A stretch of DNA of 64,000 nt from JALZHR01 sp036388635 (GTDB lineage: Bacteria > Acidobacteriota > Blastocatellia > Pyrinomonadales > Pyrinomonadaceae). Made by a program: the position numbers and the translations under genes. Each line of letters opens with the position of its first letter. The first letter of the stretch is position 1. Where the stretch lies: NCBI GenBank assembly GCA_036388635.1, contig DASVRL010000352.1:1-64000 (forward strand), given 5' to 3'. The notes beneath the pieces were generated by a model. It was not told the origin of the DNA and did no database searches. It worked only from the letters and a program-made list of their open reading frames with translations. Shown here one piece after another: positions 1 to 7,420 of the stretch.

Positions 1-613
1 CGTCGCTGATTTTCGGCAAAGTGAACTTAATCTTTTTTTCGTCGCCTTCTTTAGCGAGCTTTTCGATAACAGGTCCGCCCGGATAGCTTAAGCCGAGCAT
101 TTTCGCGACTTTATCAAAGGCTTCGCCTGCGGCGTCGTCACGCGTTCGGGCGACGACTTTGTATTTTCCTTCTTCGGGAATAAAAAATAAATTTGTGTGA
201 CCGCCGGAAACTATCAGCGCCAGCGCCGGATATTCGACGGGCGGATTTTCAAACGCGACGGAATAAACGTGACCTTCGATGTGATTGACGCCGACGAACG
301 GTTTGTCGAGCGCAAACGCCAGCGCCTTTGCGTAGCAGACGCCGACCAGCAAGGAACCGACCAGCCCCGGACCTTGCGTCACGGCGATGGCTTCGACGTC
401 TTTTAATTCAATTTTTGCCTGTTTGAGAGCTTCGAGCACAATCGGCTCGATTTTGTTTAAATGCTCGCGCGAAGCCAGTTCTGGAACGACACCGCCGTAA
501 GGACGATGCAAATCGATTTGCGAGGAAATAACGGACGATAAAATTTCTTTCCCGTCGCGGACAATTGCCGCCGCCGTTTCGTCGCACGAGCTTTCAATGC
601 CTAAGACCAACAT
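1..613 (-). CDS. tsaD: tRNA N6-adenosine threonylcarbamoyltransferase TsaD (3' end beyond window)
   Basis: TsaD transfers threonylcarbamoyl from TC-AMP to A37 of ANN-decoding tRNAs, working in the cytosol with TsaB and TsaE. The 204 visible residues are the N-terminal two thirds of the usual ~340. They show the ASKHA-fold opening ESSCDETA (residues 7-14), the metal-binding pair in NHIEGH (H111, H115) and the SGGHTN phosphate loop near residue 135. The ATG at 613 gives the canonical MLVLGIESSCDE start. The gene runs off the left edge, so its end and downstream neighbours are not visible. Identification is secure from family motifs. Confidence 0.95.
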   Translation of the reverse strand, partial: MLVLGIESSCDETAAAIVRDGKEILSSVISSQIDLHRPYGGVVPELASREHLNKIEPIVLEALKQAKIELKDVEAIAVTQGPGLVGSLLVGVCYAKALAFALDKPFVGVNHIEGHVYSVAFENPPVEYPALALIVSGGHTNLFFIPEEGKYKVVARTRDDAAGEAFDKVAKMLGLSYPGGPVIEKLAKEGDEKKIKFTLPKISD

Positions 614-632
614 TCTTTTAGTGTAAAGCAAA

Positions 633-717
633 ATAACCGATAGCTGATAACTGATAATTGATAGTTATTTTGTTTTCATCATCAATTATCAGTTATCAGC
701 CATCAGTTATCAATTAA
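633..717. repeat. Low-complexity inverted repeat, unit like TGATAACTGATA
   Basis: Left arm 633-667 carries CGATAGCTGATAACTGATAA and its continuation; right arm 679-717 carries the complement (TTATCAGTTATCAGCCATCA). Each arm is a degenerate direct repeat of a 7-11 base unit, so the whole can fold as a long imperfect hairpin. The same unit recurs at 16731-16796. It lies between the tsaD start and the terminator at 719-750. Confidence 0.85.
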
Positions 718-718
718 T

Positions 719-750
719 AAAAAAAACGTCCCCTGAAATTTCAGGGGACG
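719..750 (-). terminator. Rho-independent terminator of the 70-aa membrane protein gene
   Basis: Positions 727-750 are a perfect 24-base palindrome (CGTCCCCTGAAA and its complement). On the minus strand it is followed by an uninterrupted run of eight T at 726-719. This is a classic intrinsic terminator for transcription arriving from the gene at 916-1128. Confidence 0.9.
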
Positions 751-828
751 CCTTAAGTCAAAAATTGACAATGTCCACTTATGACTAAAAAGTTCTACAT
801 GACAGGAAAGAACTACACACCGATTAAC

Positions 829-906
829 CTACCCCTTGCTCGTTAAAACCTAAACCTACCCCTTGCTCGTAAATAACCCTTTGCTCGTTTAAAATCCCTT
901 GTTCGT
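829..906. repeat. Four tandem copies of CCCTTGCTCGT-like motif
   Basis: CCCTTGCTCGT or a one-base variant occurs four times, with the TTG of each copy at 836, 863, 881 and 899 (spacings 27, 18 and 18). Read on the minus strand the unit is ACGAGCAAGGG and directly follows the stop codon of the 916-1128 gene, before its terminator. A further copy (ACGAGCAAGG) lies at 31509-31518 on the plus strand, at the expected transcript start of a histidine kinase gene. Function unknown. Confidence 0.75.
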
Positions 907-915
907 AAAAAACTA

Positions 916-1128
916 TTATTGCTGTCTTTGTTTTTCGATTTCCGCCGGACTCTGTGTTTTGCTTCCGTCGGTCGCCGTGCTTAAAAATCCGCCAAAAACT
1001 AGGATTGCCACAATTATGATAAATGCTGCGATACTGGTTAAAGCCCAGATGACTCCTCTGTAAGACTTCGCCGTATCTTCGCGAACGACTCTGTCTTCGC
1101 CGTCCACGCTTATAACGTCTTTAGACAT
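916..1128 (-). CDS. Small single-span membrane protein, unknown function
   Basis: This 70-residue protein has a charged N-terminus (residues 1-24), one strongly hydrophobic segment at about 27-48 (WALTSIAAFIIIVAILVFGG) and a short polar tail rich in Q, E and K. No enzymatic motif is visible and I do not recognise the family. The ATG at 1128 is preceded by AAGGGAG at a good spacing. A near-perfect sigma-54 promoter lies 58 bases upstream, so the gene is probably induced by an enhancer-binding activator. It has its own terminator, so it is monocistronic. A stress or envelope-related role would be only a guess. Confidence 0.75.
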   Translation of the reverse strand: MSKDVISVDGEDRVVREDTAKSYRGVIWALTSIAAFIIIVAILVFGGFLSTATDGSKTQSPAEIEKQRQQ

Positions 1129-1185
1129 TCTTTCGTATCTCCCTTATCAAAAATCCGTCCATCCGCAGCAGCAGACGGCTTTATT

Positions 1186-1204
1186 AAAGCAATGAGCGTG
1201 CCAA
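1186..1204 (-). promoter_or_regulatory. Sigma-54 (-24/-12) promoter
   Basis: On the minus strand the sequence reads TTGGCACGCTCATTGCTTT. This matches the RpoN consensus TGGCACG-N4-TTGCW at every fixed position, with correct -24/-12 spacing. It points at the 70-residue membrane protein gene 58 bases downstream. Seen directly; activity is inferred. Confidence 0.85.
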
Positions 1205-1213
1205 AGTTTTGAA

Positions 1214-1259
1214 TCGGTAAATTTACCGAAAATATAAGCTTTAAAGTCTAATTTACCGA
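1214..1259. promoter_or_regulatory. Palindromic operator TCGGTAAATTTACCGA plus extra half-site
   Basis: Positions 1214-1229 are a perfect 16-base palindrome directly upstream of the sigma-54 promoter. The half-site TTTACCGA is repeated at 1252-1259. This could be the binding site of the cognate enhancer-binding protein or of another regulator. It is closer to the promoter than most enhancer sites. Confidence 0.6.
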
Positions 1260-1331
1260 GTTTTCCCGCCAAAGATTTCTTGTATTATTTCCAAACAACG
1301 CTGGACTGAATTCATACAAACCCGCAGCGGT

Positions 1332-2228
1332 TCAGCTATCTATTTGTGTATCCGCGTTTTGCACGATAACCGTGTTCGGCGGATACATTTCGACGCGCGC
1401 CCGGCTGAGCGAGTTTTTGATTTCAGTCGCCACGCGGTCAAAAACTTCCATCGGTTTTGCTTCGTGCGTGTTTATCCAGAAATATATCGCCAAGTTTACG
1501 CCTTCCGAAGATAAATCGGTGACGTAAACATTCGGTTTCGGCTCGTCGACAACGCCCATTACACCTTGCAGCGCATTTTTTATAGTGCTCCTCACCTGTT
1601 CGATGTCGGACTCGTAACCGATGCTGATTTTCAGATTCATCCGCCGATTGGCGCTCGCGCCGCGAATCGTCAGCGCGTTGGTATACATATCGCCGTTCGG
1701 AATCAGAATCAGCTCGCCGTCGTCTTTTCTCAATTGCGTGGCGCGCACGCCGATGTATTCGACCTTGCCCTGATTGTTGCCGACGAAAAGATAATCGCCG
1801 ATGCGAAACGGCTGCTGCCACAAAATCAAAACGCCCGACAAAAGATTGTTCAGAATATCTTTTGTCGCAAAGCCGATGACGAACGAAGTAAAGCCCAAGC
1901 CCGTTATCATATCGCCGAAACCGAAAGTCGGAACGACGACCGTCAGAGCCGTAAAAATGCCGAGCACGACGATAAAAACGACAATCAGACGGCTGAACAG
2001 AATTCGCAGGCGATTGTCCAGTTTCGTTCTGCCGGAAGCCGTCCAGAAAATTAATCTGACGATTCGGGCAAGCACGAAAAAGATTCCGAGCACCAGAAAG
2101 CCCGCCAGAATGTAAGGTAAACGCTCGAATATCGAAGCCACGATGTTGTTGATCGACTCATACGTAACGGCTTTGATAGTCCAGGCATTCTCGATAATTC
2201 TTGATGTATTTGAGTTTTGCATTAACAT
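1332..2228 (-). CDS. MscS-family mechanosensitive ion channel
   Basis: Small-conductance mechanosensitive channels open under membrane tension and release solutes on hypo-osmotic shock. This 298-residue protein has the MscS layout: N-terminal hydrophobic helices (about 35-65 and 85-115), the pore-lining TM3 region with GLGFTSFVIGFATKDI (about 131-146), then the beta domain with the typical stretch around FRIGDYLFVGNNQGKVEYIG, and a mixed C-terminal cage domain. Length matches the small MscS class (E. coli MscS 286 aa). It is divergent from dps across 116 bases. The ATG at 2228 has no clear Shine-Dalgarno; the second Met two codons on is an alternative. Confidence 0.93.
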   Translation of the reverse strand: MLMQNSNTSRIIENAWTIKAVTYESINNIVASIFERLPYILAGFLVLGIFFVLARIVRLIFWTASGRTKLDNRLRILFSRLIVVFIVVLGIFTALTVVVPTFGFGDMITGLGFTSFVIGFATKDILNNLLSGVLILWQQPFRIGDYLFVGNNQGKVEYIGVRATQLRKDDGELILIPNGDMYTNALTIRGASANRRMNLKISIGYESDIEQVRSTIKNALQGVMGVVDEPKPNVYVTDLSSEGVNLAIYFWINTHEAKPMEVFDRVATEIKNSLSRARVEMYPPNTVIVQNADTQIDS

Positions 2229-2295
2229 AATAAAAATCTATAAACATAGATATATGCTTGTATTTAGCAAAAGGTTGGAAACTTTATCCGGCGGT

Positions 2296-2332
2296 TTGAC
2301 ATTCAATTATTTTAGAATTAGAATAATTCTAA
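2296..2332 (+). promoter_or_regulatory. dps promoter overlapped by a Fur/PerR-like operator
   Basis: The -35 box TTGACA (2296-2301) and -10 box TAGAAT (2319-2324) are 17 bases apart. A perfect 9-3-9 inverted repeat TTAGAATTA-GAA-TAATTCTAA (2312-2332) covers the -10 box. The shape resembles Fur/PerR boxes, and dps genes are common PerR or Fur targets, so repression relieved by peroxide or iron limitation is likely. Confidence 0.8.
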
Positions 2333-2344
2333 ATCGGAGGGATT

Positions 2345-2827
2345 ATGGAATTACATAAAACGAAAAACGGGTTATCGCAGGAAACGCGAGAAAAGGTTAT
2401 CGACATTTTAAACGCGCGTTTAGCCGACGCCAGCGATTTGAAATCGCAGGCGAAACAGGCGCACTGGAACGTGAAAGGAATTCATTTCTTTCAACTGCAC
2501 GAGCTTTTCGACCAGGTGGCGACGGCGGTCGAAGCGCATATGGATTTGATTGCCGAAAGAGCGACAGCGCTGGGCGGCACGGCGTTCGGAACGGTTCGCG
2601 TCGCGGCGCAGAATTCGTCTTTGAGCGAATATCCGCTGGAAATTACGGACGGCACGGCACACGTCGATGCGCTTTCGACCGCGCTGGCTGATTTCGGCAA
2701 CATCGTGCGCCGCAACATTGACGAGACAAACGATTTGGGCGACGCCGACACGGCAGATCTTTTTACGGAAGTTTCGCGCGAAATAGATAAACTTCTGTGG
2801 TTTGTCGAGGCGCACATTCAAGCTTAA
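2345..2827 (+). CDS. dps: Dps family DNA-binding ferritin-like protein
   Basis: Dps assembles into a dodecamer that oxidises and stores Fe(II) at the expense of H2O2, protecting DNA in starvation and oxidative stress. The 160-residue length is typical. The inter-subunit ferroxidase signature is present: H and W in QAKQAHWNVKG (about residues 37-47), then LHELFDQ and AHMDLIAERATALGG (H and E/D ligands, about 52-79). The ATG at 2345 follows GGAGGGATT. The promoter and operator are immediately upstream, and a hairpin terminator at 2845-2889 closes the unit. Convergent with the exported hydrolase gene at 2904. Confidence 0.96.
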   Translation: MELHKTKNGLSQETREKVIDILNARLADASDLKSQAKQAHWNVKGIHFFQLHELFDQVATAVEAHMDLIAERATALGGTAFGTVRVAAQNSSLSEYPLEITDGTAHVDALSTALADFGNIVRRNIDETNDLGDADTADLFTEVSREIDKLLWFVEAHIQA

Positions 2828-2844
2828 TTTTTCGCAAAAATCAA

Positions 2845-2889
2845 AAAGCGATGCTTGATTAAATTATGTCAGGCATCGCTTTGTTTTTT
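2845..2889. terminator. Bidirectional terminator between dps and the MBL-fold gene
   Basis: AAAGCGATGCTTGA pairs with TCAGGCATCGCTTT across a ten-base loop. It is followed by TTGTTTTTT on the plus strand and by T-rich sequence on the minus strand. It serves both converging genes. Confidence 0.9.
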
Positions 2890-2903
2890 AGCAAATAAAA
2901 ACT

Positions 2904-4397
2904 CTATTTCTGAGTTTTTTCCTTTTCCGCAACCGCCTGCCGCATTTCGTCCAGCGTCGAAACCGGACCGTGAACGCCGACGATTTTATCGACCGCCATT
3001 TTTTTCGCTTCAATCCATTTGGCAAAATGAACGGTCGTCTCATTCGCAATCGGCGCGTCGCCGTTTGACGGGCGATTCAGCAAATCGCCCTGAAACAAAA
3101 TCTTTTCGTTCGGCAAGTAAGCGACGAGCATTTCGTCCGCGTGCGGACCGGAACCGATGTCGTAAATTTCGACGGTCGTCGTCCCGTCGGTCAAAACTCG
3201 CTTGCCGCCGGCGACGGTTTCGATTTTCAAAGGCTGCGGGTTGCGGGTCAAGGTATCGGGGTCAATCGAAAATCGGCTTTTCGCAATCTTTTCAAAAAAG
3301 CTTTTTTCGCCTTGGGCGGCAATCAGCGTCGCGCCTTCGGCGATATAAGTTCGAAGCCCGCCCGCGTGGTCGTCGTGATGATGCGTGACGGCGATGTATC
3401 GAATCGGTTTGCCGGGAAAAGTTTTTTTGATTTGCTCGATTGCCTGGCGCGAAACGTTGTCGTTGCCGGGCGCTTCCATCACGAAAATATAATCGTTAAA
3501 AGCGACAAACAAAACATTGTAGCCGCCGGCGCTCACCGTGTAAACGTTTTCCGCGAGTTTATTGAGCGGCTGCGCGGGCGGAAAAGTGACGGCTTTCATT
3601 CCGGTCGGCGCTTTGAATTTATCGTCGCTCAGAGTCGCGTTAAAGGCAACCTGCTCAAAGCGAAGCTCTTCGGTCAATTCGTCGTTGACTTTGGTAATTC
3701 TTCCAACCGGAATCTGCTGACCGCTTTCATTTCGATAGCCCGTATAAATCGTTTCAAAAACGACGTCGCCGAAAAAAACGTCCGTGCCCATTCCTTCGAA
3801 TTTCGAGAGCAGATTCGTTTTTTCGTCAAAATACAGAGTGTTTTCCGCGCCGTCTTCGTGCGCATAACTGATCGCCGTGTGCGGTCGTTTGTCAAACTCG
3901 GTTTTTCCGACATAGCGCAGACGCGAAGCGCGCTCGACGGCGTTCAAAACCCAATACTGCGGCAGCCAGCGAAGCCGAGAGCGAAGCGCGGCGGGCGGAA
4001 TGTTCGGTCGGGCGGTCGAAGTATTGCGAATCAAATCGAAGCTGATGCCGTCGGTTTTATCAACCGCCAGACCACCGTGATACTTGAAGCCGCCCGGATA
4101 ACCGCCCTGTGTGACCTGAACAAAACGATTGTTTTTCACATCGACCGTGACGTCGATTTGATAAGGCGTCCGCTCGGCGAAAAACGTCCGCCGGCTTTGA
4201 TTGCGCTGAACCGTTTCTCCGACGGCTTTCAGCGAAAAATTCTGAATCGAGCGCAGATTTTCCAAGCCGCCGTAAGCGGCGACCGCTTTATCCAAAACCT
4301 CGCGCGCTTTTTCATAAGATTGTCTGGTTACGTTTTGCGCGAAAACGTTTGACGCGCCCAAAACTGCGATTGTGATAAACAAAAATAATTTCTTCAT
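2904..4397 (-). CDS. Exported MBL-fold metallo-hydrolase
   Basis: A Sec signal peptide (residues 1-20, cut after VFA) is followed by an unassigned N-terminal beta-rich region (about 30-280) and a metallo-beta-lactamase domain (about 283-480). The dinuclear metal site is complete: HxHxDH as HHHDDH (H339, H341, D343, H344), H419 in GPHAD, D438 in QGDLL and H476 in GVHG. The substrate is unknown. The large N-terminal region resembles those of periplasmic MBL proteins rather than beta-lactamases. It starts 15 bases after the stop of the upstream serine hydrolase gene, so the two are probably co-transcribed. First of a run of ten minus-strand, mostly exported proteins. Confidence 0.88.
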   Translation of the reverse strand: MKKLFLFITIAVLGASNVFAQNVTRQSYEKAREVLDKAVAAYGGLENLRSIQNFSLKAVGETVQRNQSRRTFFAERTPYQIDVTVDVKNNRFVQVTQGGYPGGFKYHGGLAVDKTDGISFDLIRNTSTARPNIPPAALRSRLRWLPQYWVLNAVERASRLRYVGKTEFDKRPHTAISYAHEDGAENTLYFDEKTNLLSKFEGMGTDVFFGDVVFETIYTGYRNESGQQIPVGRITKVNDELTEELRFEQVAFNATLSDDKFKAPTGMKAVTFPPAQPLNKLAENVYTVSAGGYNVLFVAFNDYIFVMEAPGNDNVSRQAIEQIKKTFPGKPIRYIAVTHHHDDHAGGLRTYIAEGATLIAAQGEKSFFEKIAKSRFSIDPDTLTRNPQPLKIETVAGGKRVLTDGTTTVEIYDIGSGPHADEMLVAYLPNEKILFQGDLLNRPSNGDAPIANETTVHFAKWIEAKKMAVDKIVGVHGPVSTLDEMRQAVAEKEKTQK

Positions 4398-4412
4398 AGT
4401 TTTTCACCTTTG

Positions 4413-5918
4413 TTAATTTGCCTTTATCAAAGCCGTCTGAAACGGCAAAACTTCCGCCGACATAATCCCGGCTTTCACCGCATCGTCCGTTTCCATTATT
4501 TGTCTGGCTTCGGCTTCCGATTCGACTTCCAGAATCACAACGCCCATCGATTCTTTGATTAGCGTTCTGCCCGCTAAAATCAATTTTCCGTCTTTTTGCA
4601 GTTGCTGCAATTTGGTAAAATGCCTGCCGACCGCCTGATTGTCGGCTTCGGTCCAGTTTTTTTCGTCCTGATATTTCGGATTGAGCCGCAGGACGATGAC
4701 AAACTGTTTTTTCTGTTTCGGCGCGGTCGTCGCCGGCGTCGCGGGCGGCGGTTCCTTTCCGGTTATCGCTTCATACATTTCCACCAGAACTCTGCCCAGA
4801 GGTTTTCCGAGATTTTGCGGAACGCTCGAATTGACCTGCACGGCGACGGCGATTTTGTGTTCGGGAAAATACATCACGTCCGTCATATAACCCGGAAAAA
4901 ATCCGCTGTGCCCGTAAGCGAGACCGGCGCGCGTCGGGCGAATTATTACGCCCAAGCCGTATTTTGTTTCTTTCCCGAGCATCGGAGCGGAAACGCCTTC
5001 GAGCATCTGCGCGAGAAGTTTCGGGTCGAAAGCTTTGCCTTCATACATCGTTTTCGCCCAGCGCGCCAAATCCTCGCTGTTGGAAACCATTCCGCCGCCC
5101 GTCCATTCAAACTGCGGATTGACGGCGAATTTTCCGTTCTGAATCATCGCGTCCGTACCGCCGAAAGGATTGTTTTCGCCCGCGTAACCTTGAATTAAAT
5201 TTTTAATCGTCCGGCTGTCCTGCGGAAACGTGTTTTTAAAATTCAAAGGCTTCAGAATTCGATTTCGCGCTTCGTCGTAATATTTTTTCCCCGTTACTTT
5301 TTCGATAATCATTCCCAGAACGATGTAGTTAGTGTCGGAATAATCCCAGCCTTTTCCGGCTTCAAATGCGGCTTTCTCGTCGAAAAGATATGATAAAAGC
5401 TCTTCCGGTCGCCAGACTTTATCGGGATTGGCGCTTAAATCTTTCGTAAACCGGTCTTTGAATTCGTAGCGCACCAAGCCGCTCGTGTGATTCATCAACT
5501 GGCGAACGGTAATCTCACGCGCATTCGGCAGACGCGCGAACCATTTTTCACTGCCGAGATATTTTTCTATACGGTCGTCGAGATTGATTTTCCCTTCGTT
5601 GACGAGCTGCAAAGCGACCGCCGCCGCGTAAGTTTTGCCGACGCTTCCGGCGAGCATCAAATCCGTCGGCTTCATCAGCCGTTTAGTCTGCAAATCGGAA
5701 AAGCCCGTCGCCAAACCGAACGAGCTGCCGTCCGCTAAAACGACGCCGGCGGTCGCGCCCGCGAATTTGGCGTTTTTGTGCCACTCGTCGAGCTTTGCCT
5801 GTAATTTTCGCCGCAAGGCGTTTGTGTCGTTCGACGTTTGCGCAAATATCGAAGAACCCGCCAACAGCAAAGCGAAAACAAAGATGATCGAAGGGATTTT
5901 TATAAATCGAATTTTCAT
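4413..5918 (-). CDS. Exported serine hydrolase (class C beta-lactamase fold) with C-terminal YCII-like domain
   Basis: The signal peptide (about 1-26) precedes a penicillin-binding-protein/esterase fold. The active-site tetrad S92-x-x-K95 lies in GSVGKTY, the Tyr motif is YSD (Y193), and the third motif is HSG (337-339). A Pro/Ala/Thr linker (about 388-402) joins it to a ~95-residue ferredoxin-like domain that resembles YCII (about 405-500: FVIVLRL, LILAGR, GVVILEVESEAEA). The catalytic part may act on D-amino peptides or esters. The YCII fusion is unusual because YCII proteins are normally small and cytosolic. Likely in one operon with the MBL gene downstream. Confidence 0.87.
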   Translation of the reverse strand: MKIRFIKIPSIIFVFALLLAGSSIFAQTSNDTNALRRKLQAKLDEWHKNAKFAGATAGVVLADGSSFGLATGFSDLQTKRLMKPTDLMLAGSVGKTYAAAVALQLVNEGKINLDDRIEKYLGSEKWFARLPNAREITVRQLMNHTSGLVRYEFKDRFTKDLSANPDKVWRPEELLSYLFDEKAAFEAGKGWDYSDTNYIVLGMIIEKVTGKKYYDEARNRILKPLNFKNTFPQDSRTIKNLIQGYAGENNPFGGTDAMIQNGKFAVNPQFEWTGGGMVSNSEDLARWAKTMYEGKAFDPKLLAQMLEGVSAPMLGKETKYGLGVIIRPTRAGLAYGHSGFFPGYMTDVMYFPEHKIAVAVQVNSSVPQNLGKPLGRVLVEMYEAITGKEPPPATPATTAPKQKKQFVIVLRLNPKYQDEKNWTEADNQAVGRHFTKLQQLQKDGKLILAGRTLIKESMGVVILEVESEAEARQIMETDDAVKAGIMSAEVLPFQTALIKAN

Positions 5919-6065
5919 AAATTTAATTTTTCACCGCCCGGTCGCTGAAATTTTTAGTTAATCAGAGCTTTTTGGCAATCCGGTCAAAATAAGCATATTT
6001 ACAAAACCTTCGGATTTAAAAATAAAACGCGAAGTCTTTCGCAGCTCGCCCGAAAAATCAAAGCG

Positions 6066-7403
6066 TCACAAAGGCAGGCGCAGCACGACCGGCTCGCGCC
6101 ATTTTTCCGGCGCGGCGCTCGCGCCTTTTTCGTCGACCATTTCCCATTGACTGTTGGCGATAAAATAAAAATCGTCGCCCGCCATCACGCCGAGCGTCGG
6201 CTCGTTAAAATCGGCGTGATTGGCTTCGAGCGTTTCGGCTCCGGTCAGGCGCAGATTATCCTTGCTCAGCGAAAAACGCACGACTCGCTGCGGGCTTGTG
6301 CCGTTCTGGATGCCGATCAATTTCCCTCGATGAAAATAAAGTCCGTCGACGCCGAGCGCGACGACTTCGCTTGCCGGCGCGAGCCAGGTGATTTTCCTGG
6401 TCGCCATTTCCACGCTGAAAATTCCCAGCGAATAATCGGCGACGAAAAGATGTTTTTCGCCCGGGGCGAAAGTCAATCCCTGCAAGGACGCGAAAGATTT
6501 ATCCAGCAGAAAAGGCTCGATTTCGTCCGATTTCGGATTGATGCGGTAAATCGCGGGCGCAATGCTGTCGGTCGCGAAAACCTCGCCGTTTCGAGCGACG
6601 ACCAAATCGCCGAGACCGTGTTTGCCGGACGCGCCGGATAAAACGTATTTTTTCAAAAGCCGATTGCTGTTTAAATCGTATTTGAAAATTGCCGAAACGC
6701 CTTCGTCCCATTTCTTAAACCCGAGCATCTGCGGAAAGACGGTCGTGCAAACCCACAGCAGGCGGCGCTTTTCGTCCGTTTTCATTCCGAGAACGCTCCA
6801 CAGATTGTCCTGCGGCGATGAAAACTCGCTCGTTTTGCCGTCCGGAGCGACGACTAAAATTTTTCGGCGGCGTACGCTGCCGACGAAAAAGCGTTTGGAA
6901 ACGGAATCGTAAGCGACGCTTTCGACGATTAAATCTTTTTCCGATAAAGTAAACGCTCTGGAGCTGACGTTTAAAGGCTGTCGATTGCGCTCGAACAGGA
7001 TTTTCAGGTTTTGAAAATCGCTCGCCGGCAGCAGTTTTCCCAGCTCGGCGTCCGTTTCGAGCCGCGTCAGCATTCCCATTTTCGCCAGTCGTTCCAGCAG
7101 ACGGACGGCTTCCTGCCGGTTGCCGCCGAGCGCATAGGCGCGCGCCAGATTGTAGAGCAGTCGCGGATGATTCGGGCGAAGCTCGGCGGCTTGTCTGACG
7201 TTGGCGAGATAGCCGGCGAAATCTTTCGCCTCGAAAGCTTCGCGCGCCTGTTTTTCAAATTGCTGCGCGCGAGCCAAAGCGCCGTTTTCCTGCGCCGGAA
7301 GCTTGGCGGGAAAAAGCGCGAGGAAAATAAAACAGGCGGCAAGCGAAAAATATTTCCCGGCGCGTCTATAAAAACCGGAATTTTCGGCGCGTTCGGATTT
7401 CAT
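6066..7403 (-). CDS. Exported TPR plus SMP-30-like beta-propeller protein
   Basis: The start was placed at ATG 7403, preceded by AGAGGAAG; the longer frame to 7514 would overlap the upstream gene and lacks a signal. The 445-residue product has a short basic N-terminus, a hydrophobic signal segment (about 13-34), two or three TPR-like helices (about 42-110, with AREAFEAKDFAGYLANVRQA) and a six-bladed propeller-like C-terminal region (about 130-440) like SMP-30/gluconolactonase repeats. No catalytic site can be assigned. The TPR part may be a protein-binding module. It lies 17 bases after the amidohydrolase gene, which suggests co-transcription. Confidence 0.75.
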   Translation of the reverse strand: MKSERAENSGFYRRAGKYFSLAACFIFLALFPAKLPAQENGALARAQQFEKQAREAFEAKDFAGYLANVRQAAELRPNHPRLLYNLARAYALGGNRQEAVRLLERLAKMGMLTRLETDAELGKLLPASDFQNLKILFERNRQPLNVSSRAFTLSEKDLIVESVAYDSVSKRFFVGSVRRRKILVVAPDGKTSEFSSPQDNLWSVLGMKTDEKRRLLWVCTTVFPQMLGFKKWDEGVSAIFKYDLNSNRLLKKYVLSGASGKHGLGDLVVARNGEVFATDSIAPAIYRINPKSDEIEPFLLDKSFASLQGLTFAPGEKHLFVADYSLGIFSVEMATRKITWLAPASEVVALGVDGLYFHRGKLIGIQNGTSPQRVVRFSLSKDNLRLTGAETLEANHADFNEPTLGVMAGDDFYFIANSQWEMVDEKGASAAPEKWREPVVLRLPL

Positions 7404-7420
7404 AAAACTTCCTCTGAAAT

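Noticed and set aside
829..906. Short repeated peptide coding (YEQG-like) in the CTTGCTCGT repeats
   Set aside because: Spacing of 27 and 18 keeps frame, but no start codon or ribosome site is present and stops occur between copies.
2855..3388. Long plus-strand open frames antisense to the exported hydrolases
   Set aside because: They are shadows in the GC-rich coding region, with Arg/Phe-biased composition and no ribosome sites.
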